Position numbers and translations under genes: made by a program. 64,000 bases of DNA from a virus: the IMG/VR virus record IMGVR_UViG_3300017989_000057, positions 1-64,000 of that record; one strand, given 5' to 3'. Positions within the stretch are counted from its first letter, which is position 1; every line of letters starts with the position of its first letter. Below the pieces are notes generated by a model. The model saw only the letters and a program-made list of their open reading frames with translations. It did not search any database and was not told the origin of the DNA. Below, piece after piece: positions 49,254 through 56,091 of this stretch.

Positions 49254-49553
49254 ATGTTGCGAGTAAGACAAGGTTCTGATGAAGTTGAAATTCGGTTCGA
49301 CCACAAGTTTTGTCGGCCAGACGAGATAGAGGGGCTGACCGGTATCTGTGTTGACGAAGACCGTAGATGTACGTTGGCTACGCTGCAACTGAACGGATCG
49401 GTCATTAGTCGTGGGATGGCTGTGTGTCATCCGGCTGACAACTTCTGTCGGGCTACTGGCAGGAAAAAGGCTTTGGTCTATGCAATCCACCCTCTTGATA
49501 AGCAATTCCGCGCCGCTATTTGGCGTGAATACGAAGCCCAGTGTGGTTTCTGA
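49254..49553 (+). CDS. hypothetical protein
   Basis: 99 aa with GGGAGAAG before the ATG. Acidic start, then RGMAVCHPADNFCRATGRKK, which looks conserved. No family identified. Confidence 0.65.
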   Translation: MLRVRQGSDEVEIRFDHKFCRPDEIEGLTGICVDEDRRCTLATLQLNGSVISRGMAVCHPADNFCRATGRKKALVYAIHPLDKQFRAAIWREYEAQCGF

Positions 49554-49562
49554 AAGTGGGCC

Positions 49563-49751
49563 ATGGATACTGAATATATCATTGTATCGGACGATGACGG
49601 ACACAACTATGTGATTCCTGCCGACAAGTCGAAAGAGTGGAATCGTTGGCTTGACTCCCAAGATTGCCAAGGTGGTATAGTCCCGACATGGTGTGAATCC
49701 ATCGGTGGTTCGATCAGCTTGGTGAAATTCAAGAGCTACCGTATTGACTAG
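49563..49751 (+). CDS. small acidic protein
   Basis: 62 aa, alpha/beta, with YIIVSDDDGHNYVIPADKSK. Weak ribosome binding site. No family. Confidence 0.55.
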   Translation: MDTEYIIVSDDDGHNYVIPADKSKEWNRWLDSQDCQGGIVPTWCESIGGSISLVKFKSYRID

Positions 49752-49760
49752 GAGATTGCT

Positions 49761-50021
49761 TTGAATCCAGAAGAAGCAAAGAAAATCAAGTGTGACCGTT
49801 GTGGAGCAGTTATCGGTCTCCATCGTCACTCGGATGGCTGGCGATGTCCGCAATGCATCTGGAACGAGCGCGAGAACTTGATTGAGTGGGCTAGGTGCTT
49901 GCTGAGTGCGACCGATTACACGACCGCAGCCAACACCGATAGGCAAGCCGTCGTGGTTTCTCGTCGAACGATGGACGCCCTGGCGGAAGTTGTCCGCGAG
50001 GTTACCGCCACAGGTGTATAA
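49761..50021 (+). CDS. zinc-ribbon protein
   Basis: 86 aa with a TTG start after GGAG. CDRCGAVIG and CPQC form one zinc ribbon, then a helical part. Its stop codon lies inside a class B motif (50013-50022). Function unknown. Confidence 0.65.
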   Translation: MNPEEAKKIKCDRCGAVIGLHRHSDGWRCPQCIWNERENLIEWARCLLSATDYTTAANTDRQAVVVSRRTMDALAEVVREVTATGV

Positions 50022-50022
50022 G
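50013..50022 (+). promoter_or_regulatory. class B promoter-like motif before tRNA-Thr
   Basis: GGTGTATAAG overlaps the stop of the zinc-ribbon gene, with the -10 about 13 bases before tRNA-Thr. Confidence 0.45.
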
Positions 50023-50034
50023 CTATGGGGATGC

Positions 50035-50107
50035 GCCCCTGTAACTCAATAGGAAGAGTACCTGTTTTGTACACAGGATGTTGGCGGTTCGATTCCGTCC
50101 AGGGGCT
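50035..50107 (+). tRNA. tRNA-Thr (TGT)
   Basis: Acceptor GCCCCTG/CAGGGGC, anticodon loop TTTGTAC, T loop TTCGATT. Position 73 is T. No encoded CCA. Confidence 0.88.
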
Positions 50108-50109
50108 AT

Positions 50110-50506
50110 ATGAAGAGATGTAGGAAAAAAACCGTGTATCAGGTGTGGGGTCATAACTGCCAATTTCAAATATTGCTCAACAGAATGTCAGCACCTACAT
50201 GTTTGGGAGCAACTAAAAAAAGCAGCACTCGAAGCTTGGAAGTTCCTGACATGGAAAAATGCCAAGCGTTATCTCTTGGAGACATATGGGCAGAAATGTG
50301 CTATATGCGGTCTCACGGAATGGAATGATCAACCAATGCCGGTTACGATCGATCACATCAATGGCGATTATTCGGATCATGGCATTTCTAATGTTCGATT
50401 GATCTGTCCAAATTGTGATGCTCAAACCGACACATATAAGGGGCGCAACAGGGGGAACGGTAGACACAGCCGCCGAGAGCGGTACCAAAAGGGCTTGAGC
50501 TACTGA
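50110..50506 (+). pseudogene. HNH endonuclease split by a one-base shift at A7
   Basis: ATG 50110 reads MKRCRKK up to a run of seven A. Skipping one A continues as CIRCGVITANFKYCSTEC, WKFLTWKNAKRYLLETYGQK, and the HNH core CAICGLTEW, VTIDHINGDYSDHG and CPNCD to 50506. The full protein would be about 130 aa. Mutation, base error or slippage at A7 could explain it. Confidence 0.8.
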
Positions 50507-50507
50507 G

Positions 50508-50517
50508 GGTGTATAAT
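50508..50517 (+). promoter_or_regulatory. class B motif abutting a start codon
   Basis: GGTGTATAAT ends two bases before the ATG at 50520, too close for a normal leader. GAGG in the same stretch could be the ribosome binding site. Confidence 0.45.
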
Positions 50518-50519
50518 CT

Positions 50520-50798
50520 ATGGGTCAGAGCGGAAAGAAGCGCAAGCAGCAACGGCGAGCCCAGGAGCGTGAACGCGCCAAGCCTGAGCCCCCAAATCAA
50601 GAGGTACTTGATTCTATAGGCAGTCCAAACGCCTGGACTCCAGAAGCCGAAGATGCTTGGCTCAAAGAGCTTCGTAAGATACCGGCAGGGGAAATCTATC
50701 GGAGATTCCCGCCGATGCGGAAACCCCCGAATGTTCGGAAAAGGGGTAGTGGGTCAGGTTGGGGTGACAATGCCTGGGCGGTGGAAAGATATCTGTAA
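50520..50798 (+). CDS. basic, disordered-type protein
   Basis: 92 aa. The N-terminus is extremely basic (GKKRKQQRRAQERERAKP), followed by helical and Pro-rich parts. RNA or DNA binding is plausible. The start lies next to a class B motif; a later start is not available. Confidence 0.6.
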   Translation: MGQSGKKRKQQRRAQERERAKPEPPNQEVLDSIGSPNAWTPEAEDAWLKELRKIPAGEIYRRFPPMRKPPNVRKRGSGSGWGDNAWAVERYL

Positions 50799-50824
50799 TA
50801 CGGGGAAAAGATGGGGGGAGTCAA

Positions 50825-51031
50825 GTGCGTAAGATTTCTTGTGCAATTTTTTTTACAGCGTGCTTGCTGATGACCAGTGGGTGTCGGCTCCTGGAATCCG
50901 CAGTGAGTGATGTCGGAGGTTGGGATGTAAGTGCTTGCGTTGACGGCTTCGGGACGTGTTGGGAACTCTTTTTCGATAATGCCGACAAGTTCGAAGATGG
51001 CTTTGTTGAGGCCATGGGGGATCTACCGTGA
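50825..51031 (+). CDS. small lipoprotein
   Basis: 68 aa with a GTG start and GGGGGAG upstream. Signal peptide with lipobox MTSGC, lipid Cys20. The mature part is acidic. Cell-surface function unknown. Confidence 0.68.
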   Translation: MRKISCAIFFTACLLMTSGCRLLESAVSDVGGWDVSACVDGFGTCWELFFDNADKFEDGFVEAMGDLP

Positions 51032-51198
51032 AACAAAACAAAGTAACAGTTGATGGTGGCCAGATTTGTCACGATCGCATGGGTGTAGTTAAGAGGGGGG
51101 TTGAGATATTAGTATCGCAGATGCCAGAAGACTTCGACTGGACCAAGCACAATCTGGTCATGACCATTACCCCAAAGACCCAGGAAGGGGTCAAATAA
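51028..51198 (+). CDS. 56-residue hypothetical protein
   Basis: GTG start overlapping the lipoprotein stop (GTGA). Short alpha/beta sequence (RMGVVKRGVEILVSQMPEDF). No family. The following 170 bases hold a perfect 7-bp hairpin (TGGGGTC/GACCCCA near 51239) and a 12-codon frame before the next gene. Confidence 0.5.
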   Translation: MKQNKVTVDGGQICHDRMGVVKRGVEILVSQMPEDFDWTKHNLVMTITPKTQEGVK

Positions 51199-51373
51199 TT
51201 CGTCTCGTGGCCGCTGTGCCCTTTTCCTGTCTGGCCTGGGGTCTGAGACCCCAAAACAGCACACGGCTCCCCAGACGGCTTAGGCGTGGTTCTCGGGGGC
51301 ACCAGAAGGGGAATACACCATATAAGTATTACTTGAATATGGAGGAAATCCTCCGTCGTAGAAAGGGGAAGCT

Positions 51374-51586
51374 GTGACTGACTGGAACGAAGAAGTACAA
51401 CGGGCTGCTGAACGAGCTATGGAAGTGGCTACTGCGGTAATCCGCAAAGACGGCCCCAAGAGCAAGCCCTACTGCGTGTACAGTGAGAAGACAGGGCGGA
51501 AGTTCGGGTGTTACCCGAGTCGTAAGCAGGCCGAGGAACGGCTAAAGCAAATTGAGAAATTTCGCTACATAAAGGGTAATAAATAA
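51374..51586 (+). CDS. small basic phage protein
   Basis: 70 aa with a GTG start and AGGGGAAG upstream. The C-terminal YCVYSEKTGRKFGCYPSRKQ is a short conserved motif found in many phages, often next to proteases or portals. Function unknown. Confidence 0.68.
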   Translation: MTDWNEEVQRAAERAMEVATAVIRKDGPKSKPYCVYSEKTGRKFGCYPSRKQAEERLKQIEKFRYIKGNK

Positions 51587-51587
51587 C

Positions 51588-51650
51588 ATGATTGAAATTG
51601 ATGCCATGACTGGCCCAGTAATTTTGAATTTATATGCCCAGCCCGTCTGA
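51588..51650 (+). CDS. possible 20-residue peptide
   Basis: ATG right after the preceding stop, 21 codons. Weak support; may be spurious. Followed by a terminator. Confidence 0.3.
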   Translation: MIEIDAMTGPVILNLYAQPV

Positions 51651-51696
51651 CGTATCAGCGGTACCCAGCTTGCCCACCATGTGTGGGTGGAGTAAC

Positions 51697-51728
51697 GGTG
51701 TCGTCTTCCGGGGGCGGCACCAGTTTTT
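51697..51728 (+). terminator. intrinsic terminator
   Basis: GGTGTCG pairs with CGGCACC, followed by a run of seven T. It lies just before the class A promoter at 51740. Confidence 0.7.
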
Positions 51729-51739
51729 TTCATTTTTTG

Positions 51740-51769
51740 TGAAACAAACACCGGAGTTTGGGGTATAAT
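51740..51769 (+). promoter_or_regulatory. class A promoter of leader and DUF4326 unit
   Basis: TGAAAC (51740-51745), 18 bp, TATAAT (51764-51769). Confidence 0.78.
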
Positions 51770-51791
51770 GATACTGTAGGAGGAACAACCA

Positions 51792-51875
51792 ATGAGATCG
51801 ATACGCAGACATTATAAACCCGCCATTTTAGCCGCCGCGCTCAATCCACGCGCACGGGGTGGTGATGCGGGCTAA
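51792..51875 (+). CDS. 27-residue leader peptide
   Basis: AGGAGGAAC before the ATG. Basic Arg/Ala-rich peptide ending RARGGDAG. It lies between a class A promoter and a terminator directly upstream of the DUF4326 gene, like an attenuator leader. Codon-specific stalling is not obvious. Confidence 0.5.
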   Translation: MRSIRRHYKPAILAAALNPRARGGDAG

Positions 51876-51908
51876 GGTCTGTCTGTTCCTTTTTGACTGG
51901 AGACTTTG

Positions 51909-51934
51909 GCCCGCGAGAAATCGCGGGCTTTTTT
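51909..51934 (+). terminator. intrinsic terminator or attenuator
   Basis: GCCCGCGA, loop GAAA, TCGCGGGC, then six T. It sits 16 bases before the DUF4326 start, so readthrough control is likely. GTCCGATAT in reverse (51941-51949) overlaps the gap. Confidence 0.9.
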
Positions 51935-51949
51935 ATTGGAATATCGGAC

Positions 51950-52549
51950 ATGAAGACCACAGTGGTAAATATTCGCCAAAACGAATACGACGTGTATATC
52001 GGCAGGGAGGGACACGGCCATGATGGCTATTTTGGGAATCCCTTTTCCGCTATGCGAGATGGTGGCCGTGAGAGGGCAATCGCGCTGTACAGGGAGTATT
52101 TCTACCGGCGATTGCGGGTTGACTCAGAATTTGCTGAACGAGTACAGGAATTAAAGGGTAAACGATTAGGATGTTTTTGCGCACCGAAACCATGCCATGG
52201 TGATATTATAGCCGATTATGTAAATATTGAACCCAATGTTAAACCATATGTTGATGAGTTAATGGCTGGAGGTTTCTACACTTTTTCGTCTTGCGACGGT
52301 GGTAATGGTCACTCATTCAAAAAAAGAACAATTAAAATCAACGTAGATCAGCCAACTGTCGATGATCCATGTGGATATGATATTACTATCCGTGGAGAAC
52401 GCAGATGTTACGAAAGATTCATCGATTTGTGCGATTTTATTGAAGGTAAGAAATGGACATATTGCAAAGTATTATTAGTAAGAGAATATATAATAAATGA
52501 CCAGAATGTGCCCAAAGCAAATGTCCATTTTGAATTGGTGTGGAATTAA
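51950..52549 (+). CDS. DUF4326 protein with C-terminal extension
   Basis: 199 aa. The first 100 residues match DUF4326 (YIGREGHGHDGYFGNPFS, GKRLGCFCAPKPCHGDIIA), a SLOG-like family that may bind nucleotide ligands. The C-terminal 95 residues form a second domain (FSSCDGGNGHSFKKR...YDITIRGE). AT-rich in its second half. Preceded by leader peptide and terminator. Confidence 0.8.
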   Translation: MKTTVVNIRQNEYDVYIGREGHGHDGYFGNPFSAMRDGGRERAIALYREYFYRRLRVDSEFAERVQELKGKRLGCFCAPKPCHGDIIADYVNIEPNVKPYVDELMAGGFYTFSSCDGGNGHSFKKRTIKINVDQPTVDDPCGYDITIRGERRCYERFIDLCDFIEGKKWTYCKVLLVREYIINDQNVPKANVHFELVWN

Positions 52550-52550
52550 A

Positions 52551-52655
52551 ATGAAGGTTATTGTTTGTGGTAGTCAAGATTGGAAGGGATACCAGACGAT
52601 TAGAAAGCGGTTGGAATTGCTTCCGCCCAATGCCATAGCGATGAAAGTGGGTTGA
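52551..52655 (+). pseudogene. truncated SLOG/DUF2493-like gene
   Basis: 34 codons: KVIVCGSQDWKGYQTIRKRL resembles the start of DUF2493 SLOG proteins, then a stop where the conserved Gly-rich ligand loop would follow. Probably a 5' fragment. It overlaps no other gene. Confidence 0.65.
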
Positions 52656-52688
52656 TCGAGCGGTTCGAGGTTGGGGGATATAGATAAC

Positions 52689-52922
52689 ATGGATACGACA
52701 GAAAAGAGAACGCTGTATCGAAATGCGTATGGACAGGTTCAGTGTGACAGGTGTGGTTGCTATAGTGATCTAATCTATCCGGTACACTTGCGGAATCAGA
52801 ATGGATCGTGGGTAAGTATGTTGTGTCATCGCTGTCAGGGTGGACCGCCCGGAAGTCGTGTTGAGAGAATCGACGATCCGATCGATCTCAAGACTTATGA
52901 TGGACCTGTCAAAGAAGGGTAG
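52689..52922 (+). CDS. zinc-finger protein
   Basis: 77 aa with GGGGG upstream of the ATG. CDRCGCYS and CHRCQGG give one zinc site. The end abuts tRNA-Pro. Function unknown. Confidence 0.65.
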   Translation: MDTTEKRTLYRNAYGQVQCDRCGCYSDLIYPVHLRNQNGSWVSMLCHRCQGGPPGSRVERIDDPIDLKTYDGPVKEG

Positions 52923-52995
52923 CGGAGTGTAGCTCAGTTGGTGGAGCGCGCGGTTTGGGACCGTGAGGTCGGTGGTTCGAGTCCACTCACTCCGA
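52923..52995 (+). tRNA. tRNA-Pro (TGG)
   Basis: Acceptor CGGAGTG/CACTCCG (C1 is typical of Pro), anticodon loop TTTGGGA, T loop TTCGAGT. Confidence 0.92.
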
Positions 52996-52998
52996 GTC

Positions 52999-53071
52999 TT
53001 GCGGGTAGCTCAATGGCTAGAGCGTTCGCCTGTTAAGCGAAAGTGTGCGGGTTCGAATCCCGTCCCGTAAG
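52999..53071 (+). tRNA. tRNA-Asn (GTT)
   Basis: Acceptor TTGCGGG/CCCGTAA, anticodon stem TTCGC/GCGAA with loop CTGTTAA, T loop TTCGAAT. G73 as usual for Asn. Confidence 0.92.
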
Positions 53072-53084
53072 TTAGGAGATTGGT

Positions 53085-53261
53085 ATGAAGTGTGGCGAAA
53101 AAATATGGGTTATTTACGATACCAGGACTGGCAATATTGCTGAAAGTGGAGATAATTCTTTGCCTTTGATTTTCGAAGATGAAGACGCCGCAAGAGATTG
53201 TGCTGATTTGGTTCGTCACTGGGATGTATATCCAGCCTTTCTTACACGAGAGGAAAAATAA
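53085..53261 (+). CDS. 58-residue hypothetical protein
   Basis: TAGGAG before the ATG. Alpha/beta, Asp/Glu-rich (LIFEDEDAARDCADLV). Its stop overlaps the next ATG (TAATG). Confidence 0.6.
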   Translation: MKCGEKIWVIYDTRTGNIAESGDNSLPLIFEDEDAARDCADLVRHWDVYPAFLTREEK

Positions 53262-53665
53262 TGCAGACATTTTTGCCCTATGCCGATTTCGACAAGAGTG
53301 TCCATTGTTTGGACAGGCAGCGGTTGGGGAAGCAGCGGGTGGAGGCGATGCAGATTCTCAATACCCTTGCCCGTGGTAGTCGATGGGCAAATCACCCTGC
53401 TGTCCTGATGTGGCGGGGATACGAGAATGCATTGCGACTGTACATGAACAAGTGTATCCAGGAATGGATTCGACGTGGATACAACAATACGATGCAGATT
53501 GCAGAAGTGACAGAACCAGTTGAGATGCCACCGTGGTTCGGGGATGAAGAATTCCATGCATCTCATAGATCGAATCTGCTTCGCAAGGATGCAGAGTGGT
53601 ACGGACAATTTTGGTGGGGCGAGACAGACAAGTTGCCGTATGTTTGGCCCGTGAGGAAAAGCTGA
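53261..53665 (+). CDS. pyrimidine-dimer DNA glycosylase-like protein
   Basis: 134 aa. LPYADFDKSVHCLDRQRLGK, VEAMQILNTL and WANHPAVLMWRGYENAL match the MSMEG_6728/Pyr_excise family, related to T4 endonuclease V. It may start base-excision repair of UV damage. Conserved Thr2-type catalysis cannot be confirmed. Confidence 0.8.
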   Translation: MQTFLPYADFDKSVHCLDRQRLGKQRVEAMQILNTLARGSRWANHPAVLMWRGYENALRLYMNKCIQEWIRRGYNNTMQIAEVTEPVEMPPWFGDEEFHASHRSNLLRKDAEWYGQFWWGETDKLPYVWPVRKS

Positions 53666-53946
53666 TGGATTTGAGTGGTATTGAGGAATTGTTGGAGTTT
53701 GCTAGGGTGGACAAAGAAACAGCGCAGCAAATTTGGAAAGACGTAAAGGCGAACCACAAGAGGTTGGACAATTGCAAGGGGCCACATGATTTTCGACCAG
53801 TTCCGGCTGAAGGGAAAAGTCTTGTCCGCGATTACGTGTGTTCCCGGTGCAATGGCAAGGTCGATGCCATCCACAAGTTGTGGTACGAGAGGGGGTTGGA
53901 GCATGGACGCAGCGAAGCTCAAGGCGATTCTGGAAAGACTACGTAA
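53665..53946 (+). CDS. small zinc-binding protein
   Basis: 93 aa; the ATG overlaps the preceding stop. CKGPHDF and CSRCNGK could bind one zinc. Helical C-terminus. Unknown. Confidence 0.6.
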   Translation: MDLSGIEELLEFARVDKETAQQIWKDVKANHKRLDNCKGPHDFRPVPAEGKSLVRDYVCSRCNGKVDAIHKLWYERGLEHGRSEAQGDSGKTT

Positions 53947-53983
53947 GGTCTATGGCGAGATGCTCAAGCGGCTGGCGAAGTAA
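53903..53983 (+). CDS. 26-residue amphipathic peptide
   Basis: GGGGGTTGGAG before the ATG. One basic helix (KLKAILERLRKVYGEMLKRL). It overlaps the previous gene and ends at the hairpin array. Weak support from the ribosome site and coupling. Confidence 0.4.
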   Translation: MDAAKLKAILERLRKVYGEMLKRLAK

Positions 53984-54107
53984 CAACCTCCAGGGGTTGT
54001 ATTTCGGGAAAACAACCTTTAAGGGTTGTCTTTGGGAAAACAACCAAAAAAGGTTGTCTGGCAGCCAAAAATGGTTGCCTCAGCGGAGGCAGCCGAAAAT
54101 GGTTGCC
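53984..54107 (+). repeat. tandem array of five small hairpins
   Basis: Five CAACC/GGTTG or GCAGCC/GGTTGC hairpins start at 53984, 54013, 54041, 54061 and 54088. Loops are A-rich and spacers often contain GGGAAAA. Units are about 20-29 bp. They lie between the peptide gene and 54118, with no T-run. They may be protein-binding stems, RNA decoys or translation control. Confidence 0.8.
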
Positions 54108-54117
54108 TGGAGAAAAA

Positions 54118-54600
54118 ATGAGCATAACAGTACAAGATATCAGGAAGGCGATTACCGAGATCAAGCGGGTCCACAATTTACCTACTTCGCAAGTGGTAGA
54201 AGCATTTTTGATCAACCGCGACGATCTGGACGAGCTATGTAGCTGGGCTGTCGATCAAGGACAGCCGATACACGATCGAGAAACTGGAACGGTTTTTGTC
54301 TATGGTGTCAAGATCATCGAAAGCCCTTATGTCCCGAAGGGAACCATCTACAAATTGCTCAAGGATAATTTACAGGAATATGCGATGGGTGGTTTTGGGG
54401 CTGGTGTTAGTGGAATGATACCAGCGTCATCCGATTTCGCTACCACGATACCAGCGAGTGGTTCGTTCAAGATGCCCGACTGCTTTCCTGTCGTGCCAGA
54501 GAGTGGGACGATCTACGTACCAAAGCCTACGCCGACACCGGCTGTACCAAAGAAGCCAGAGAAGAAACACAGTTCAAAGAGACGGATCGAGTTGGACTGA
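54118..54600 (+). CDS. hypothetical protein
   Basis: 160 aa with GGAG before the ATG, just after the hairpin array. Helical N-terminus, then a Pro/Ser-rich tail (VPKPTPTPAVPKKPEKKHS). No family. It ends right before tRNA-Ala. Confidence 0.62.
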   Translation: MSITVQDIRKAITEIKRVHNLPTSQVVEAFLINRDDLDELCSWAVDQGQPIHDRETGTVFVYGVKIIESPYVPKGTIYKLLKDNLQEYAMGGFGAGVSGMIPASSDFATTIPASGSFKMPDCFPVVPESGTIYVPKPTPTPAVPKKPEKKHSSKRRIELD

Positions 54601-54606
54601 CAATAC

Positions 54607-54678
54607 GGGGGGATAGTGATAACGGGAGCACACCTGCCTTGCAAGCAGGAAGTCGGGGTTCGATTCCCCGTCCTTCCA
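54607..54678 (+). tRNA. tRNA-Ala (TGC)
   Basis: Acceptor GGGGGGA/TCCTTCC with two G-T pairs, anticodon stem CCTGC/GCAGG with loop CTTGCAA, T loop TTCGATT. The D stem is short (about 3 bp). Confidence 0.85.
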
Positions 54679-54691
54679 TTGGAGAACAGAG

Positions 54692-55044
54692 ATGAAAGTG
54701 GATAAGCCTAAACTCAGAAGTGGGCCAACAGGACCACATTCACATGGATACAAAATGTGTATGGTTAGGTATTCGGACGGAACCGACAAAGCTATTACAT
54801 GGCACAAGTATATCTACGAATCTGAATAGAGAATCTGGAAGCTAAGGTAGTTTCTGATCATACCAGAGGACATCAGACACCGGCGTCGGCAAAGACCTAT
54901 GTGTGCCCATGGTGTGGTATTAGTTTCGAACGCTCGGATCGTAGAGTACGACACAATCAAACGAGTCAGCGGAAGGCTGGCCCCTTTTGTAGTCGATCGT
55001 GTGGTGCAAGCTGGGGAAGAGAAAAACAGCTTGGAAGATTGTAG
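54692..55044 (+). pseudogene. HNH gene with internal deletion
   Basis: 54692-54829 gives a 45-aa HNH-type N-terminus (GYKMCMVRYSDGTDKAITWH) with a good ribosome site. From 54826, another frame gives the C-terminus (ENLEAKVVSDHTRGHQ, YVCPWCGISFERSDRRVRHN, FCSRSCGASWGREKQ) but no start. The catalytic HNH middle is missing. A clear decayed homing endonuclease. Confidence 0.75.
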
Positions 55045-55126
55045 CCCCTGTGATGGAATTGGCAGACATGACTGGTTTAAGCCCAGTTGCCTTCATGGCG
55101 TGTAGGTTCGAACCCTACCGGGGGTA
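55044..55126 (+). tRNA. tRNA-Leu (TAA)
   Basis: Acceptor GCCCCTG/CGGGGGT, anticodon loop TTTAAGC, long variable arm, T loop TTCGAAC. 83 nt. Its first base overlaps the stop of the HNH remnant. Confidence 0.9.
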
Positions 55127-55132
55127 GTAGCA

Positions 55133-55205
55133 GCCCGAGTAGCCCAACGGCAGAGGCACACGGCCTAGAACCGTGTCAGTGGTGGTTCGAATCCACTCTC
55201 GGGTA
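55133..55205 (+). tRNA. tRNA with TAG anticodon, odd identity
   Basis: Acceptor GCCCGAG/CTCGGGT, anticodon stem CACGG/CCGTG with loop CCTAGAA. Position 33 is C, not the near-universal T. Read normally the anticodon is TAG (Leu), but the class II variable arm of Leu is missing. Gln- or suppressor-like use is possible. 73 nt, no CCA. Confidence 0.7.
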
Positions 55206-55211
55206 TTTGAT

Positions 55212-55284
55212 AGGTAGGTAGCTCAACTGGTAGAGCAGTGGTCTCCAAAACCAAAGGTTGAGGGTTCGAATCCCTCCCTGCCCA
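55212..55284 (+). tRNA. tRNA-Trp (CCA)
   Basis: Acceptor AGGTAGG/CCTGCCC with a 1-72 A-C mismatch, anticodon loop CTCCAAA, T loop TTCGAAT. Confidence 0.88.
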
Positions 55285-55286
55285 TA

Positions 55287-55359
55287 GGGCGGTTAGCTCA
55301 GTTGGGAGAGCACCTGCCTTACAAGCAGGGGGTCGCAGGTTCAAGCCCTGCACTGCCCA
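55287..55359 (+). tRNA. tRNA-Val (TAC)
   Basis: Acceptor GGGCGGT/ACTGCCC, anticodon stem CCTGC/GCAGG with loop CTTACAA, T loop TTCAAGC. Confidence 0.92.
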
Positions 55360-55364
55360 TTTGA

Positions 55365-55436
55365 GCCGGTGTAGTTCAACTGGTAGAACGCTCGGCTGTG
55401 GACCGGGAAATACAGGTTCGAGCCCTGTCGCTGGTG
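55365..55436 (+). tRNA. tRNA-His (GTG)
   Basis: Acceptor GCCGGTG/CGCTGGT, anticodon loop CTGTGGA, T loop TTCGAGC. No encoded G-1 to C73 pair is visible; position 73 is G. Confidence 0.85.
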
Positions 55437-55482
55437 TAACAGGTTTGGTATACAAAAACCGCCTCGCGGATATTGGCTCAAA

Positions 55483-55557
55483 GCGCCCGTAGTCTAATTG
55501 GATAAGGCCCTCGCCTTCTAAGCGAGTTTGTTGGGGGTTCGAGTCCCTCCGGGCGTG
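55483..55557 (+). tRNA. tRNA-Arg (TCT)
   Basis: Acceptor GCGCCCG/CGGGCGT, anticodon stem CTCGC/GCGAG with loop CTTCTAA, T loop TTCGAGT. Confidence 0.92.
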
Positions 55558-55559
55558 TA

Positions 55560-55632
55560 GGGGATGTAGCTTAATTGGCAGAGCACTGGTCTCTTAAACC
55601 AGAGGATGTGGGATCGTTGCCCACTGTCCCCA
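55560..55632 (+). tRNA. tRNA-Lys (CTT)
   Basis: Acceptor GGGGATG/TGTCCCC, anticodon stem CTGGT/ACCAG with loop CTCTTAA. The T loop ATCGTTG departs from TTCRANY, so folding or activity may be altered. Confidence 0.8.
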
Positions 55633-55644
55633 TTGGAGGCTAGA

Positions 55645-56022
55645 ATGGTAAAGCACGGATCACCGCCGTATCTGGAATGCAGCACACACGGAGACCGAAG
55701 GTTCTCTGCGTTCTGTGCTCGCCTGGAAGGCCGGGGTGGAAAGAGTATCGAAGAAATCTACCAAGCAGCCAAGGTGTTCGAAGGCGGGGTGACTGGCCTG
55801 ACATGGCAAGATGCGAAGGGTCGGGTGCCTATCAATGGAGAAGAGGTAGCTCGATTGTACTCCCAGCTTTGGGATGAATACATTGACGAGAATCCACACT
55901 TGTTGGATGTCTTGAAGATGGTGAGTGGCGTCAGCGACAAGTTCGGTCAACGGGGTCACATGTGCCAAGCGACAGAATTATGGAGGATTAGATGTGAGAG
56001 GGCTGGTAACTCAATGGATTAG
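55645..56022 (+). CDS. hypothetical protein ending inside a tRNA
   Basis: 125 aa with GGAGG before the ATG. LECSTHGDRRFSAFCARL, IEEIYQAAKVFEGGVTGLTW and FGQRGHMCQATELWRIR look conserved and enzyme-like. The last seven codons lie in tRNA-Lys (56000-56073), so the original C-terminus may have been replaced. Function unknown. Confidence 0.7.
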   Translation: MVKHGSPPYLECSTHGDRRFSAFCARLEGRGGKSIEEIYQAAKVFEGGVTGLTWQDAKGRVPINGEEVARLYSQLWDEYIDENPHLLDVLKMVSGVSDKFGQRGHMCQATELWRIRCERAGNSMD

Positions 56023-56073
56023 AGTAGCGGGCTTTTAACCCGCAGGCTGTGGGTTCGAGTCCCACCCAGCCCA
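56000..56073 (+). tRNA. tRNA-Lys (TTT)
   Basis: Acceptor GGGCTGG/CCAGCCC, anticodon stem GCGGG/CCCGC with loop CTTTTAA, T loop TTCGAGT. It overlaps the end of the preceding gene by 23 bases. Confidence 0.92.
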
Positions 56074-56091
56074 GTAGTGAAGGGGGTTGTC

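Noticed and set aside
53984-54107. Hairpin array considered as CRISPR
   Set aside because: Repeat units are too short and variable and spacers are nearly identical; no cas genes are near.
54899-55105. 68-codon frame over the HNH remnant and tRNA-Leu
   Set aside because: It runs through the tRNA and has no ribosome binding site; the other frame has the zinc pattern.
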